From assembly GCA_009784845.1 (NCBI GenBank), contig WQXK01000044.1, positions 1-5,662 on the forward strand: 5,662 nt of DNA. The letters run 5' to 3'. Under the pieces are notes generated by a model. The model made no database searches. It worked only from the letters and a program-made list of their open reading frames with translations, and was not told the DNA's origin. Source of the DNA: Dehalococcoidia bacterium. GTDB taxonomy: Bacteria > Chloroflexota > Dehalococcoidia > Dehalococcoidales > UBA1222. Below, one piece after another: positions 1 to 5,662 of the stretch (position 1 is its first letter; each line of letters opens with the position of its first letter). The translations under genes and the position numbers were made by a program.

Positions 1-107
1 ATCATTAAGTCATCGACTTTATATGCACCCGTGCTGCATCCCGACAGAGGGAAAAGGAAAGAGGAAAGTATCAAAATTACTCCGAGTATTGCTGTAAGCT
101 TTTTCAT
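1..107 (-). CDS. Secreted lipoprotein, N-terminal fragment (partial at window edge)
   Basis: Only the first 35 codons are inside the window; the gene continues off the left edge on the minus strand. The visible peptide is a clear type II (lipoprotein) signal: Lys2-Lys3, a hydrophobic core of about residues 4-20, then a lipobox L-S-G-C with the lipidated cysteine at residue 24, followed by Ser-Thr-Gly. Ser at +2 fits a surface-anchored protein. The ATG at 107 is preceded by GGAGG (reading on the minus strand) with an 11-base spacer, slightly long but acceptable. What it binds or does cannot be told, because the mature domain lies outside. It is divergent from everything else in the window. Confidence 0.75.
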   Translation of the reverse strand, partial: MKKLTAILGVILILSSFLFPLSGCSTGAYKVDDLM

Positions 108-140
108 AATATTTGTTGCCTCCGAATTTCCGTCAATTTA

Positions 141-169
141 AATATAACATGCTTTTTCAAATTTGGGAA
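141..169 (-). promoter_or_regulatory. Possible promoter of the leftward lipoprotein gene
   Basis: Read on the minus strand, TTCCCA (169-164, 4 of 6 to TTGACA) and TATATT (146-141, 5 of 6 to TATAAT) are separated by 17 bases. This would put the transcript start about 25-30 bases before the ATG at 107. The spacing is ideal but the -35 is weak, so this is a prediction only. Confidence 0.35.
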
Positions 170-234
170 TAATCAGCAATAGCTGTTTCAAAGACATCAT
201 TATTGGCGCCGAAGGAGCATGATTTTACAAAAAA

Positions 235-276
235 TAAAGTATACTGAGTAAAATGTAAAGTATACTGAGTAAATTG
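235..276. repeat. Two-copy 21-bp tandem direct repeat
   Basis: Two adjacent 21-bp units (235-255 and 256-276) match at 20 of 21 positions and share the core TAAAGTATACTGAGTAAA. Each contains the palindrome GTATAC. The units sit 17 bases upstream of the start codon of the ATPase remnant. The 21-bp period is two helical turns, so the two sites face the same side of the DNA. This would suit paired operator sites or a target of a DNA-binding protein. The repeat is plain in the sequence; the regulatory role is inferred. Confidence 0.7.
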
Positions 277-292
277 TATTGTAGAGGTGGTT

Positions 293-481
293 ATGCTTAT
301 AAGAAACGAGGTTTCGCAATTTATGGACGGGCTTAATTGCCGCACCGCTTAACTCAAATTATTGCCGGTCCACGTCAACTCGGTAAGTCCGCTGTTTGTT
401 ACCAACACCCTTGAGAAACACCTCTCAAAACAGCATTTTGTAAGCGCAGAGGACCGGAATTTTATTTCGACATTTTTGTAG
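293..481 (+). pseudogene. Decayed remnant of an AAA_14/DUF4143-type ATPase gene
   Basis: The fragment starts with AGAGG, a 5-base spacer and ATG at 293 (MLIRNEVSQFMDGLN...), then stops at 350-352. In the next frame, from 358, it reads IIAGPRQLGKS. That is the Walker A strand-loop typical of the ATPase family with a DUF4143 C-terminus (usually GPRQ-G-K-T/S). This frame stops at 412. The original frame resumes at 410 with a stretch containing HFVSAED, like the family's strand after the first helix, and stops at 479-481. The order of these pieces matches one gene broken by at least two frameshifts or small deletions. Intact members are about 400 residues, so most of the gene is gone, including Walker B and the C-terminal domain. 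It is almost certainly non-functional. Confidence 0.6.
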
Positions 482-483
482 CT

Positions 484-489
484 TATAAT
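484..489 (+). promoter_or_regulatory. Possible -10 element of the prfB operon
   Basis: A perfect TATAAT lies 54 bases before the prfB start codon. It is not backed by a good -35: the best positions 16-18 bases upstream are only T-rich. Its location just after the ATPase remnant and before the first operon gene is what makes it plausible. Confidence 0.3.
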
Positions 490-542
490 ATGAGATAATT
501 GCATTGTAAATGTTTTAAAATCATTCGGATTATGGAGTGGAA

Positions 543-1638
543 ATGTCAGAAATAAGAGATCGTTTGCTGGGTGAAAAGCGTCGCATTAGCGATGATATGG
601 TGCGTCTTTGACATCACCTCTGTAGAAAAAGAAATAGCTGAGCTGGAGCAGGCAATAGTCGCACCTGCTTTTTGGGATGACGCGAGTGCTGCGCAGGGTA
701 CAATGCGCCAGCTGGCAGAACTGAAAAAGAAGGCCAGACAGTGGCGCGCCATTGAGCAAAAAGCGGTCGAGTTGGAGGAGTTGCTGCTTTTGGATGAGGA
801 GACTCCTGGCTCGGGTATTGAAGCTGAGATTTTAGATGAGTTAGCCCTGCTGGTTGCGGCGTTGGACGATATGGAGTTTAAGCTTGCCTTTGTCTCGCCG
901 TACGACGTGCGCAATGCCATTTTGGCCATTCATGCGGGTGCTGGTGGGGTTGATAGTCAGGATTGGGTATCTCTGCTTTTACGCATGTATTTGGCTTGGG
1001 CCGAAAAGCACGGATACAAGGCCGAAATACTGGAGAAATCACCCGGTGAGGAGGCTGGCATAAAGAGCGTTACACTTGAGATTACCGGTGATTATGTTTA
1101 CGGGTACCTCAAAGGCGAGCACGGCGTGCATCGCCTGATTCGCATTTCGCCTTTTGACTCGGATCATGCGCGGCATACGTCATTTGCCTTAGCCGAGGTT
1201 ATGCCTGAGGTTGAGGGCAATACAGACATTGAAATCAGACCTGATGACATCCGCGTTGAGGCGTATCGCTCGAGTGGCCCCGGAGGACAAAACGTGCAAA
1301 AGGTATCCAGTGCCGTGCGCATCGTGCATATTCCAAGCGGGATTGTGGTCACCAGCCAGTCGGAGCGCTCGCAGCACCAAAACAAAGAAATTGCCATGCG
1401 TATTCTTAAAGCGCGTCTGTTTAAGATTGAGTTGGCCAAACGCGACGAGGAGTGTGCCCGCCTAAAAGGCAAGCACATTTCGGCCGAGTGGGGCAATCAG
1501 ATACGCAGCTATACGCTGCACCCTTATCATTTGGTGAAAGACCATCGGACCGATTTTGAAAGCGGAAATACTGATGCCATTCTCGGTGGGGAAATTGATG
1601 CTTTTATCAATGCCTACCTGAGATTCGTGATGGAGTAA
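543..1638 (+). CDS. prfB: Peptide chain release factor 2 (programmed +1 frameshift)
   Basis: RF2 recognises UGA and UAA stop codons in the ribosomal A site and triggers release of the finished protein. Translation starts at ATG 543, with GGAG five bases upstream. It runs 22 codons to CTT (606-608), meets in-frame TGA (609-611), and continues in the +1 frame from GAC 610. The product is 364 residues; E. coli RF2 has 365. Visible landmarks are the stop-recognition tripeptide Ser202-Pro203-Phe204 (RF2-specific; RF1 has PxT) and the catalytic Gly247-Gly248-Gln249 loop in RSSGPGGQN. Gln249 is the expected PrmC methylation target. The residue matching E. coli Thr246 is serine here, as in most RF2 proteins. 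The N-terminal third is helical and charged, as usual. A start at 571 in the second frame has no ribosome binding site and would give a non-RF2 leader. The gene heads an operon with the peptidase gene four bases downstream. Confidence 0.95.
597..612 (+). promoter_or_regulatory. prfB: prfB programmed +1 frameshift site (autoregulatory)
   Basis: The slip codon CTT is followed by TGA C, the poor-context stop found in most bacterial prfB genes. When RF2 is scarce the ribosome pauses and slips to GAC, giving Leu22-Asp23; when RF2 is ample, a 22-residue peptide is released. The usual stimulatory AGGGGG three bases before CTT is replaced by ATGGTG (597-602), matching at four of six positions. Its GGTG could pair with the CACC of the 16S 3' end. 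The mechanism comes from the known family; the weak stimulator is seen directly. Confidence 0.88.
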
Positions 1639-1642
1639 GACG

Positions 1643-2812
1643 ATGCTAAAGAAAATAACGTTACTGACAGTAGTATTAGCTCTGATGCTGAGCTTGGTGC
1701 CCGTGGCGGGTGCCGGCTATGCGCCGCCTACGACGGACGCTTGGAGGACTCAGAGTGACATATCATCCATCAGCGTTGTCTCCAGCGAGGCCACGCCGCA
1801 ATTTCCCAACGTGATTGTTTTTGAGTTGCAGGCAAGCAGTGCAACTCCAATTGTGGATGCAAGACTGCATTTCAGCGTGGAGCGCGACAGTTTTGTTCGT
1901 GTTGTAACAGAGGAAAAGCTTAGCTTTGCGCACTCTACAAGCATTAGCGCATCTTATCTGTGGGACATGCGTTATACCGGAAGCCTGCCGACCGGGACAA
2001 TAGTGGATTATTGGTGGACTGTTACCAACTCTGCAGGGGAAAAACTTACCACGGCACAGCAAAAGGTCAGTTTCAGCGACGCCCGTTTTACGTGGAAGAG
2101 CCTGCAGCGCGATAAAATCACGCTTTACTGGTACAGCGGCACTGACTCATTTGCGCAGGGGTTGCTCGATACATCAATTCAGGGTCTTGCCGGTCTTGAG
2201 GCCGACACAGGGGCTGTCCTAAGCCGCCCTGTATCCATCTATATCTATGCCACTACAGACGATATGCTAGGTGGCATGCTTTTTGCGCAGGAATGGATGG
2301 GAGGAGGCGCTTTTCCGAACTACAGCACCATTATCATAGGTATTAACATTTTTAACCTGGCATGGGGCGAGCGCTCACTTGTGCATGAGCTTACGCATAT
2401 AGTGAACCATCAGATGACAAACAATCCGTATAATTACATACCTGTTTGGCTTGATGAAGGGCTGGCAATGTATGCTGAAGGCCCGCTTGATGCAAGCTAT
2501 CAAAACATGCTCATCTCGGCACTGGCAAGCGGCAAACTATTAAGCGTGCGAAGTATGGCAAGCCCGTTTTCTACCGACCCGGACACGGCGCGTCAGGAGT
2601 ATGCCCAAAGCTACAGCCTGGTCGATTTTCTAATTTCGCAATACGGCAGGGCAAAAATGACACAACTACTGGATACATTCCGTCAGGGTAGCGCATATGA
2701 TGCGGCACTGCAGGCGGTTTACGGCTTTGATATGGACGGGCTGCAGCAGGAGTGGCTCGCTTTCGCCATGCAAAAGTACGCTCCGCCTACAACAAGCGGG
2801 GTGACGTCATGA
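1643..2812 (+). CDS. Secreted peptidase MA-like zinc metallopeptidase (HELTH)
   Basis: This predicted exported protein has 389 residues. The signal peptide has Lys3-Lys4, a hydrophobic core (5-21) and an A-G-A site, so cleavage is likely after Ala24. Residues of about 40-150 form a beta-rich, Ig-like region (LHFSVERDSF; TIVDYWWTVTNSAGEKL). The gluzincin catalytic part follows: His248-Glu249-x-x-His252 with Glu272 in WLDEGLAMY as the likely third zinc ligand, Glu249 being the general base. This layout fits the peptidase MA-like family (PF13485 type). No C-terminal membrane anchor is seen, so it is probably released or wall-associated. ATG 1643 has GGAG seven bases upstream, inside the end of prfB. 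The gene overlaps the next one by ATGA, implying translational coupling. Its substrate is unknown. All metal ligands are present, so an active enzyme is likely. Confidence 0.85.
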   Translation: MLKKITLLTVVLALMLSLVPVAGAGYAPPTTDAWRTQSDISSISVVSSEATPQFPNVIVFELQASSATPIVDARLHFSVERDSFVRVVTEEKLSFAHSTSISASYLWDMRYTGSLPTGTIVDYWWTVTNSAGEKLTTAQQKVSFSDARFTWKSLQRDKITLYWYSGTDSFAQGLLDTSIQGLAGLEADTGAVLSRPVSIYIYATTDDMLGGMLFAQEWMGGGAFPNYSTIIIGINIFNLAWGERSLVHELTHIVNHQMTNNPYNYIPVWLDEGLAMYAEGPLDASYQNMLISALASGKLLSVRSMASPFSTDPDTARQEYAQSYSLVDFLISQYGRAKMTQLLDTFRQGSAYDAALQAVYGFDMDGLQQEWLAFAMQKYAPPTTSGVTS

Positions 2813-4398
2813 AGAAATTAATTCGTATAATCCTTACTGTTACTTGTTTGTTCGTGCTGGCAAGCTCAGGGCTGCAGAGTGCCTGCAGCTGGCGCAGCAG
2901 CGCCGGTGGCGCAGGAACGCTTAATCTGTATGGGCAGGACCCCCTGACGCTGGACCCGGCCTTGGCGGGCGACTCAACCTCAAACGGGTATGTCATGCAG
3001 ATTTTCAGCGGTTTGGTACGTCTGAACGACAACCTTGAGCCTGTACCGGATATAGCAACCGGCTGGAAGGTAAGTCAGGACGGGTTGACTTATACCTTTT
3101 CACTACGCAGCGACGTGGTTTTCCACAGTGGCAAAAAAGTGACAGCCGAAACATTCAAGTATGCCTGGGAGCGCGCCTGCGCGCCATCAACAGCCTCGCA
3201 GACGGCGGAAACCTATCTGGGTGATATCGCCGGTGCCGAGGATATGCTTTCGGGCTCATCCGGCAGTTTAAGCGGAGTGTGGGTTGTGGATGCTCATACG
3301 CTTGAGGTGAAGTTGAGCGCACCCAGCGCCGCATTTTTGTCAAAACTGACCTATCCGACGGCTTTTGCCGTTGAGAAAAGCAACGTGGAAAAAGGTGCCT
3401 ACTGGTGGGATGCACCCGACGGCACGGGACCGTTTAAGCTTGCCTTTTGGACAAAAAGCAGGCAATTGGTGCTGGAGCGCAACGCATCGTTTTACGGCAA
3501 CAAAGCCAAGCTGGACAAGGTGGTATACAAACTCTTAGCCGGTATACCCATGAACTTATATGAGTCGGGTGAAATCGATGTAGCCGACGTGTCACTTTCA
3601 TACTACGACCGCGTGACAGATCCCGCTGGCAGCTTTTCAACGCAGCTGGTAATTACGCCGTCTCTCAGCCTGTACTACCTTGGGTTTAACGTTGAAGAGG
3701 CACCATTCGATGACCCGGCGATTCGCTTAGCTTTTTCCATGGCGGTGGATAAGAACAAAATTGCCAATCTAATGTTCCGCGACGTAATAACGCCGGCAGG
3801 AGGTATTTTGCCACCGGGCATGCCGGGATATAACACGGCACTGGAAACGACGCCTTACAACGTGGCGCAAGCCAAAGCCCTAATCGCACAGTCAAAATAT
3901 GGCTCAGCAGCAAACCTGCCAAAGATTGTGACAACGGCAAGCGGGTATGGAGGAGCGATTTCGGGAGATCTGGAGGCAATTGTTTATGAGTGGGGAAAGG
4001 CTTTCGGCATTGAAATTGAAGTGCGCCAGCTTGACCCGCAGGTATTCAACTATGAGCTAAAACAAGAAAAAGACAATATGTATTTATGGGGCTGGATTGC
4101 GGACTACGCCAACCCGCAGAATTTTTTGGAGGTTCTCTTCCGCAGCGATACTTCACATAATGTTGGAGGCTATAGCAATGCCCAAGTGGATGCGTTGCTG
4201 GCGCAGGCGGCGACTGAAACCTATATTAATACTAGCTTGAGGCTATATCAGCAGGCGGAGAAGCTTTTGATTGATGACGCGGCCTGCATACCGCTGTGGA
4301 CAAGCCAAAATATGTATCTTGTGCAGAGTTACGTTAAAGATTATCGCATGAATGCGCTGGGAATAGTGGCGCTGAATGAGGTTTATATAGAAAAGTAG
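2809..4398 (+). CDS. Extracellular solute-binding lipoprotein, family 5 (OppA/DppA/NikA type)
   Basis: Family 5 binding proteins capture peptides, nickel complexes or similar solutes outside the membrane and hand them to an ABC permease. This one has 529 residues, within the usual 500-600. The start at 2809 overlaps the peptidase stop (ATGA) and has GGGGTGA four bases upstream. It places Lys2-Lys3 before a hydrophobic core and a probable lipid-modified Cys26. An in-frame ATG at 2752 would bury the signal peptide behind 19 residues. Family hallmarks follow: GTLNLYGQDPLTLDPA (36-51), then the signature region DIATGWKVSQDGLTYTFSLR (81-100) and VFHSGKKVTAE (104-114). The lipobox is unusual, with Gln at -3 (LQSAC). 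No permease or ATPase gene is nearby, so it either serves a transporter encoded elsewhere or has another role, for example with the neighbouring peptidase. The ligand cannot be deduced. Confidence 0.9.
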   Translation: MKKLIRIILTVTCLFVLASSGLQSACSWRSSAGGAGTLNLYGQDPLTLDPALAGDSTSNGYVMQIFSGLVRLNDNLEPVPDIATGWKVSQDGLTYTFSLRSDVVFHSGKKVTAETFKYAWERACAPSTASQTAETYLGDIAGAEDMLSGSSGSLSGVWVVDAHTLEVKLSAPSAAFLSKLTYPTAFAVEKSNVEKGAYWWDAPDGTGPFKLAFWTKSRQLVLERNASFYGNKAKLDKVVYKLLAGIPMNLYESGEIDVADVSLSYYDRVTDPAGSFSTQLVITPSLSLYYLGFNVEEAPFDDPAIRLAFSMAVDKNKIANLMFRDVITPAGGILPPGMPGYNTALETTPYNVAQAKALIAQSKYGSAANLPKIVTTASGYGGAISGDLEAIVYEWGKAFGIEIEVRQLDPQVFNYELKQEKDNMYLWGWIADYANPQNFLEVLFRSDTSHNVGGYSNAQVDALLAQAATETYINTSLRLYQQAEKLLIDDAACIPLWTSQNMYLVQSYVKDYRMNALGIVALNEVYIEK

Positions 4399-4414
4399 CC
4401 TGCCTTTAGGAAAT

Positions 4415-4548
4415 GGAGGAGCAATACTCAACTGTCAAAAGCGATTCTGACAATCGTATTCCATTTGAACCGAGCCATTGAGTTAAAAAGTTTGTGTAGT
4501 TCGTTTATAATAATCGTTCTGCAAGATTGTTACGAAGCTTCCCGTTAG
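4415..4548 (+). pseudogene. Possible disrupted 5' end of a fourth operon gene
   Basis: Sixteen bases after the binding-protein stop lies GGAGGAG (4415-4421), the strongest Shine-Dalgarno in the window. No ATG, GTG or TTG is placed to use it. At the right distance (10 bases) is CTG 4432. It opens a 38-codon frame to TAG 4546-4548 that begins LSKAILTIVF and goes on NRAIELKSL. Such a beginning could be the N-terminus of a lost gene. There is a faint likeness to SecA N-termini (hydrophobic lead, Phe, Asn, Arg-Ala-Ile), but it is too short to name. The alternatives are a CTG-initiated small protein or a chance reading frame. The Shine-Dalgarno is seen; the gene is inferred. Confidence 0.3.
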
Positions 4549-4616
4549 ATGTTTAATAATCCTTAAAAATTGCTGGAGTGTGTAAACATTGGTATTTTTG
4601 TACGGTGGCTATGTAA
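4549..4616. other. AT-rich intergenic stretch, no gene seen
   Basis: This belongs to the stretch of nearly 300 bases between the binding-protein gene and the orphan gene. Apart from the possible gene start before it and the palindrome after it, I see no reading frame with a ribosome binding site. I also see no stem-loop with a T-run that would terminate the operon, and no convincing -35/-10 pair. Confidence 0.4.
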
Positions 4617-4653
4617 CTATATACCATCGACTAGCTAGTATGGTACATTATAG
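4617..4653. repeat. 37-bp imperfect palindrome (possible operator)
   Basis: The left arm CTATA-TACCAT-cg-ACTAG is complementary to the right arm CTAGT-ATGGTA-cat-TATAG. This gives 16 base pairs, interrupted only by a 2-base and a 3-base bulge. The centre is the perfect decamer ACTAGCTAGT. There is no loop and no T-run after it, which argues against a rho-independent terminator and for a two-fold protein-binding site or a recombination relic. It ends 38 bases before the start codon of the next gene, where an operator overlapping a promoter would sit. Confidence 0.5.
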
Positions 4654-4691
4654 CGTTATCAGATAGCATGAAATGTTGAGGATAATGGAAA

Positions 4692-5216
4692 ATGACTGAA
4701 GCAGTTCTAGTAGCTATATGCGTTGGGGGCGTTGCTCTTATTTCCCAAATAATTACGAGCTGGTTACAGCCAAAATTTAAAAGTGCTATTGAGCGTAAAA
4801 CACTTCGGCAGAAAGAAATCCGCTCTTGTTTCAGCACTTTGTTTGGGTTGATTGGTACAAAGGCATCGTTGTTTGATGCCTATGACTATTCTAGAGATGA
4901 ATATGTTGGCGCGGCTGTTACGCTCAGAGCTTTAAGTGACTGGCGTGTAAGATTTAACTCGATAGTCTGGGAAGTAAAAACATACATTTATAAAGACAAT
5001 AAGGAGTTAAGCAAAGCTCTTGACGCTTTGGCTAAAAACATCGCCTATACTTGCGATATAGAGAATGATGCTTTGTTTATGGCATCGATTATAACTTGTG
5101 GTGATGGATTTGAGTTCAATCGTGCAGCTGAAAAAGTAAATGCAAGCATGGCTGGATACAGTGAGCTTTATGAGAAATTCCAGCGTCTATCGATTGAGTA
5201 TGTAAATAAGTTATAA
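4692..5216 (+). CDS. Uncharacterised protein with one N-terminal membrane segment
   Basis: I do not recognise this 174-residue protein. Residues 4-24 (AVLVAICVGGVALISQIITSW) form a single hydrophobic segment. It is followed by positive charges (Lys28, Lys30, Arg35, Lys36, Arg39, Lys41), so the N-terminus is probably outside and the remaining 145 residues in the cytoplasm. The soluble part looks mostly helical, with Lys/Glu/Leu-rich stretches, and no catalytic motif is evident. The start has GAGG ten bases upstream, and the frame is open with natural amino-acid composition. Codon use looks more AT-rich than in the operon before it, which suggests separate acquisition. It stands alone between a palindrome and an insertion sequence. 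Small anchored proteins of this shape occur in accessory and defence regions, but nothing here proves such a role. Confidence 0.7.
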   Translation: MTEAVLVAICVGGVALISQIITSWLQPKFKSAIERKTLRQKEIRSCFSTLFGLIGTKASLFDAYDYSRDEYVGAAVTLRALSDWRVRFNSIVWEVKTYIYKDNKELSKALDALAKNIAYTCDIENDALFMASIITCGDGFEFNRAAEKVNASMAGYSELYEKFQRLSIEYVNKL

Positions 5217-5540
5217 GCCAATATTACTTTTCCGATAGAGCTTTATTGTATGCGAGTATTAGTAGCGTCGAATTTGTCGCAAATTGAATTATGATATTAT
5301 TAAAAAGTATTGTAATGTAAAAAAAGATTATTCTGCGTAGTAGTATAAAGCTCGTTGATGTATATACTGTATACAACTTACTATGGCGATAGCGGGAAAT
5401 GGACATATGGTTAGGGGAGTATTGGGATTGTGAAGTCTGATTTTCCATAAAGAAAAGGGTTTATGTTAAGAAAAATTTGTTTGCATATAAATATGACTAG
5501 AATGGAGTATGCTTCTGTTGAGGCTGGATGAATCATGGTC
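5217..5540. other. AT-rich region without a convincing gene
   Basis: This 324-base stretch lies between the orphan gene and the insertion sequence. A 74-codon minus-strand frame (5448-5224) has low-complexity Ile/Ser/Tyr/Thr composition and no sound ribosome binding site. A 22-codon plus-strand frame at 5463-5531, after AAGGG, is too short to judge. Small dyads are present: AATTTG-TCG-CAAATT (5271-5285) and a GTTG/TATA...TATACAAC pairing (5354-5377). Neither is followed by a T-run. It may be decayed sequence. Confidence 0.4.
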
Positions 5541-5662
5541 TGTAATGCACCCTATTTGTCAAGTAGAAATTAAGGGAATAAAATGGCTGCCTTGTGATAC
5601 TCCTCCTCAAATGTATTTGGCGCCTTGTAACCTAGTGTTGAATGCAAATAGTCTTGATTGTA
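5541..5662 (-). mobile_element. IS3-family insertion sequence, 3' end (partial)
   Basis: The element begins with TGTAATGCACCC at 5541. This resembles the terminal inverted repeats of the IS150-like branch of the IS3 family, which start TGTA-TGCACCC or close to it, with the family's 5'-TG end. Reading inward, the transposase stop codon appears 29 bases from this tip, the expected compact layout. The element runs off the right edge, so its other end and any target duplication cannot be seen. GTC (5538-5540) would be the flanking part of a 3-bp duplication. Confidence 0.75.
5570..5662 (-). CDS. IS3-family transposase OrfB, C-terminal 30 residues (partial)
   Basis: Only the last 30 codons plus the stop are in the window. 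The visible peptide contains YNQDYLHSTLGYKAPNTFEE, matching the conserved tail of IS3-family DDE transposases (YN-x-x-R-x-HS-x-LGY-x-x-P-x-x-FE). This tail lies just after the last catalytic Glu of the integrase core (rve-type). Normal OrfB proteins are about 270-300 residues and are usually made by frameshifting from OrfA; those parts are outside. The frame ends naturally at TAA (5572-5570), next to the IS end, so this end of the element looks intact. Confidence 0.85.
   Translation of the reverse strand, partial: YNQDYLHSTLGYKAPNTFEEEYHKAAILFP

Noticed and set aside
219..251. 10-codon frame after AAGGAG, ending in the first 21-bp repeat
   Set aside because: Only one base between the Shine-Dalgarno and ATG, too close for efficient initiation.
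157..345. 62-codon minus-strand frame
   Set aside because: Its repeated QYTL residues are just the 21-bp tandem repeat read through, and it lies antisense to the ATPase remnant.
571..609. Start of prfB at ATG 571 in the second frame
   Set aside because: No ribosome binding site, and the leader MKSVALAMIWCVF is unlike RF2. The 543 start with the CTT-TGA-C shift gives a normal RF2 N-terminus.
546..929. 127-codon minus-strand frame opposite prfB
   Set aside because: Serine/alanine-rich shadow of the prfB coding strand, with no ribosome binding site.
1164..1496. 110-codon minus-strand frame opposite prfB
   Set aside because: Lies opposite the GGQ domain of RF2; its composition is typical of an antisense shadow.
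2752..2808. Upstream in-frame ATG for the binding protein
   Set aside because: It would place 19 charged residues before the signal peptide. ATG 2809 has a good ribosome binding site and the ATGA overlap.
5224..5448. 74-codon minus-strand frame
   Set aside because: Low-complexity composition driven by AT richness, no good ribosome binding site, no recognisable motif.
5463..5531. 22-codon plus-strand frame after AAGGG
   Set aside because: Too short to separate from chance, and with no resemblance to known leader or toxin peptides.

Overview
The window looks like a piece of an anaerobic bacterial chromosome, most likely Chloroflexota (Dehalococcoidia-like). This is inferred from the style of the release factor 2 (RF2) C-terminus and from the secreted peptidase MA protein with an Ig-like N-terminal part, a combination I associate with that phylum. 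No search was run. Ribosome binding sites are mostly GGAG/GGAGG-like.

The core is a tight plus-strand operon of three genes at 543-4398. The first is prfB (RF2), encoded in two frames joined by a programmed +1 frameshift at CTT-TGA-C (606-612). Four bases later comes a secreted HELTH-type metallopeptidase. An ATGA overlap then leads into a family 5 (oligopeptide/nickel type) solute-binding lipoprotein. No permease or ATPase genes follow, so the binding protein is an orphan within the window. A strong Shine-Dalgarno (4415-4421) sits just after its stop but serves no ordinary start codon. This suggests that the operon once continued and its next gene was lost or disrupted.

The flanks look accessory. 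On the left, a lipoprotein gene leaves the window on the minus strand (107 to 1). It is followed by a 21-bp tandem duplication (235-276) and a frameshifted remnant of an AAA+ (AAA_14/DUF4143-type) ATPase gene (293-481). On the right, an AT-richer stretch holds a 37-bp imperfect palindrome (4617-4653) in front of an unrecognised 174-residue protein with one N-terminal membrane segment. About 320 bases without a convincing gene follow, then the end of an IS3-family insertion sequence (5541 onward, transposase on the minus strand) that runs out of the window.

Functionally, prfB supplies UGA/UAA termination and probably controls its own level through the in-frame UGA. The peptidase and binding protein probably act on or outside the cell surface in peptide breakdown or capture. 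I see no evident mechanistic link between these two and RF2 beyond shared transcription. I found no RNA genes, CRISPR array or origin.
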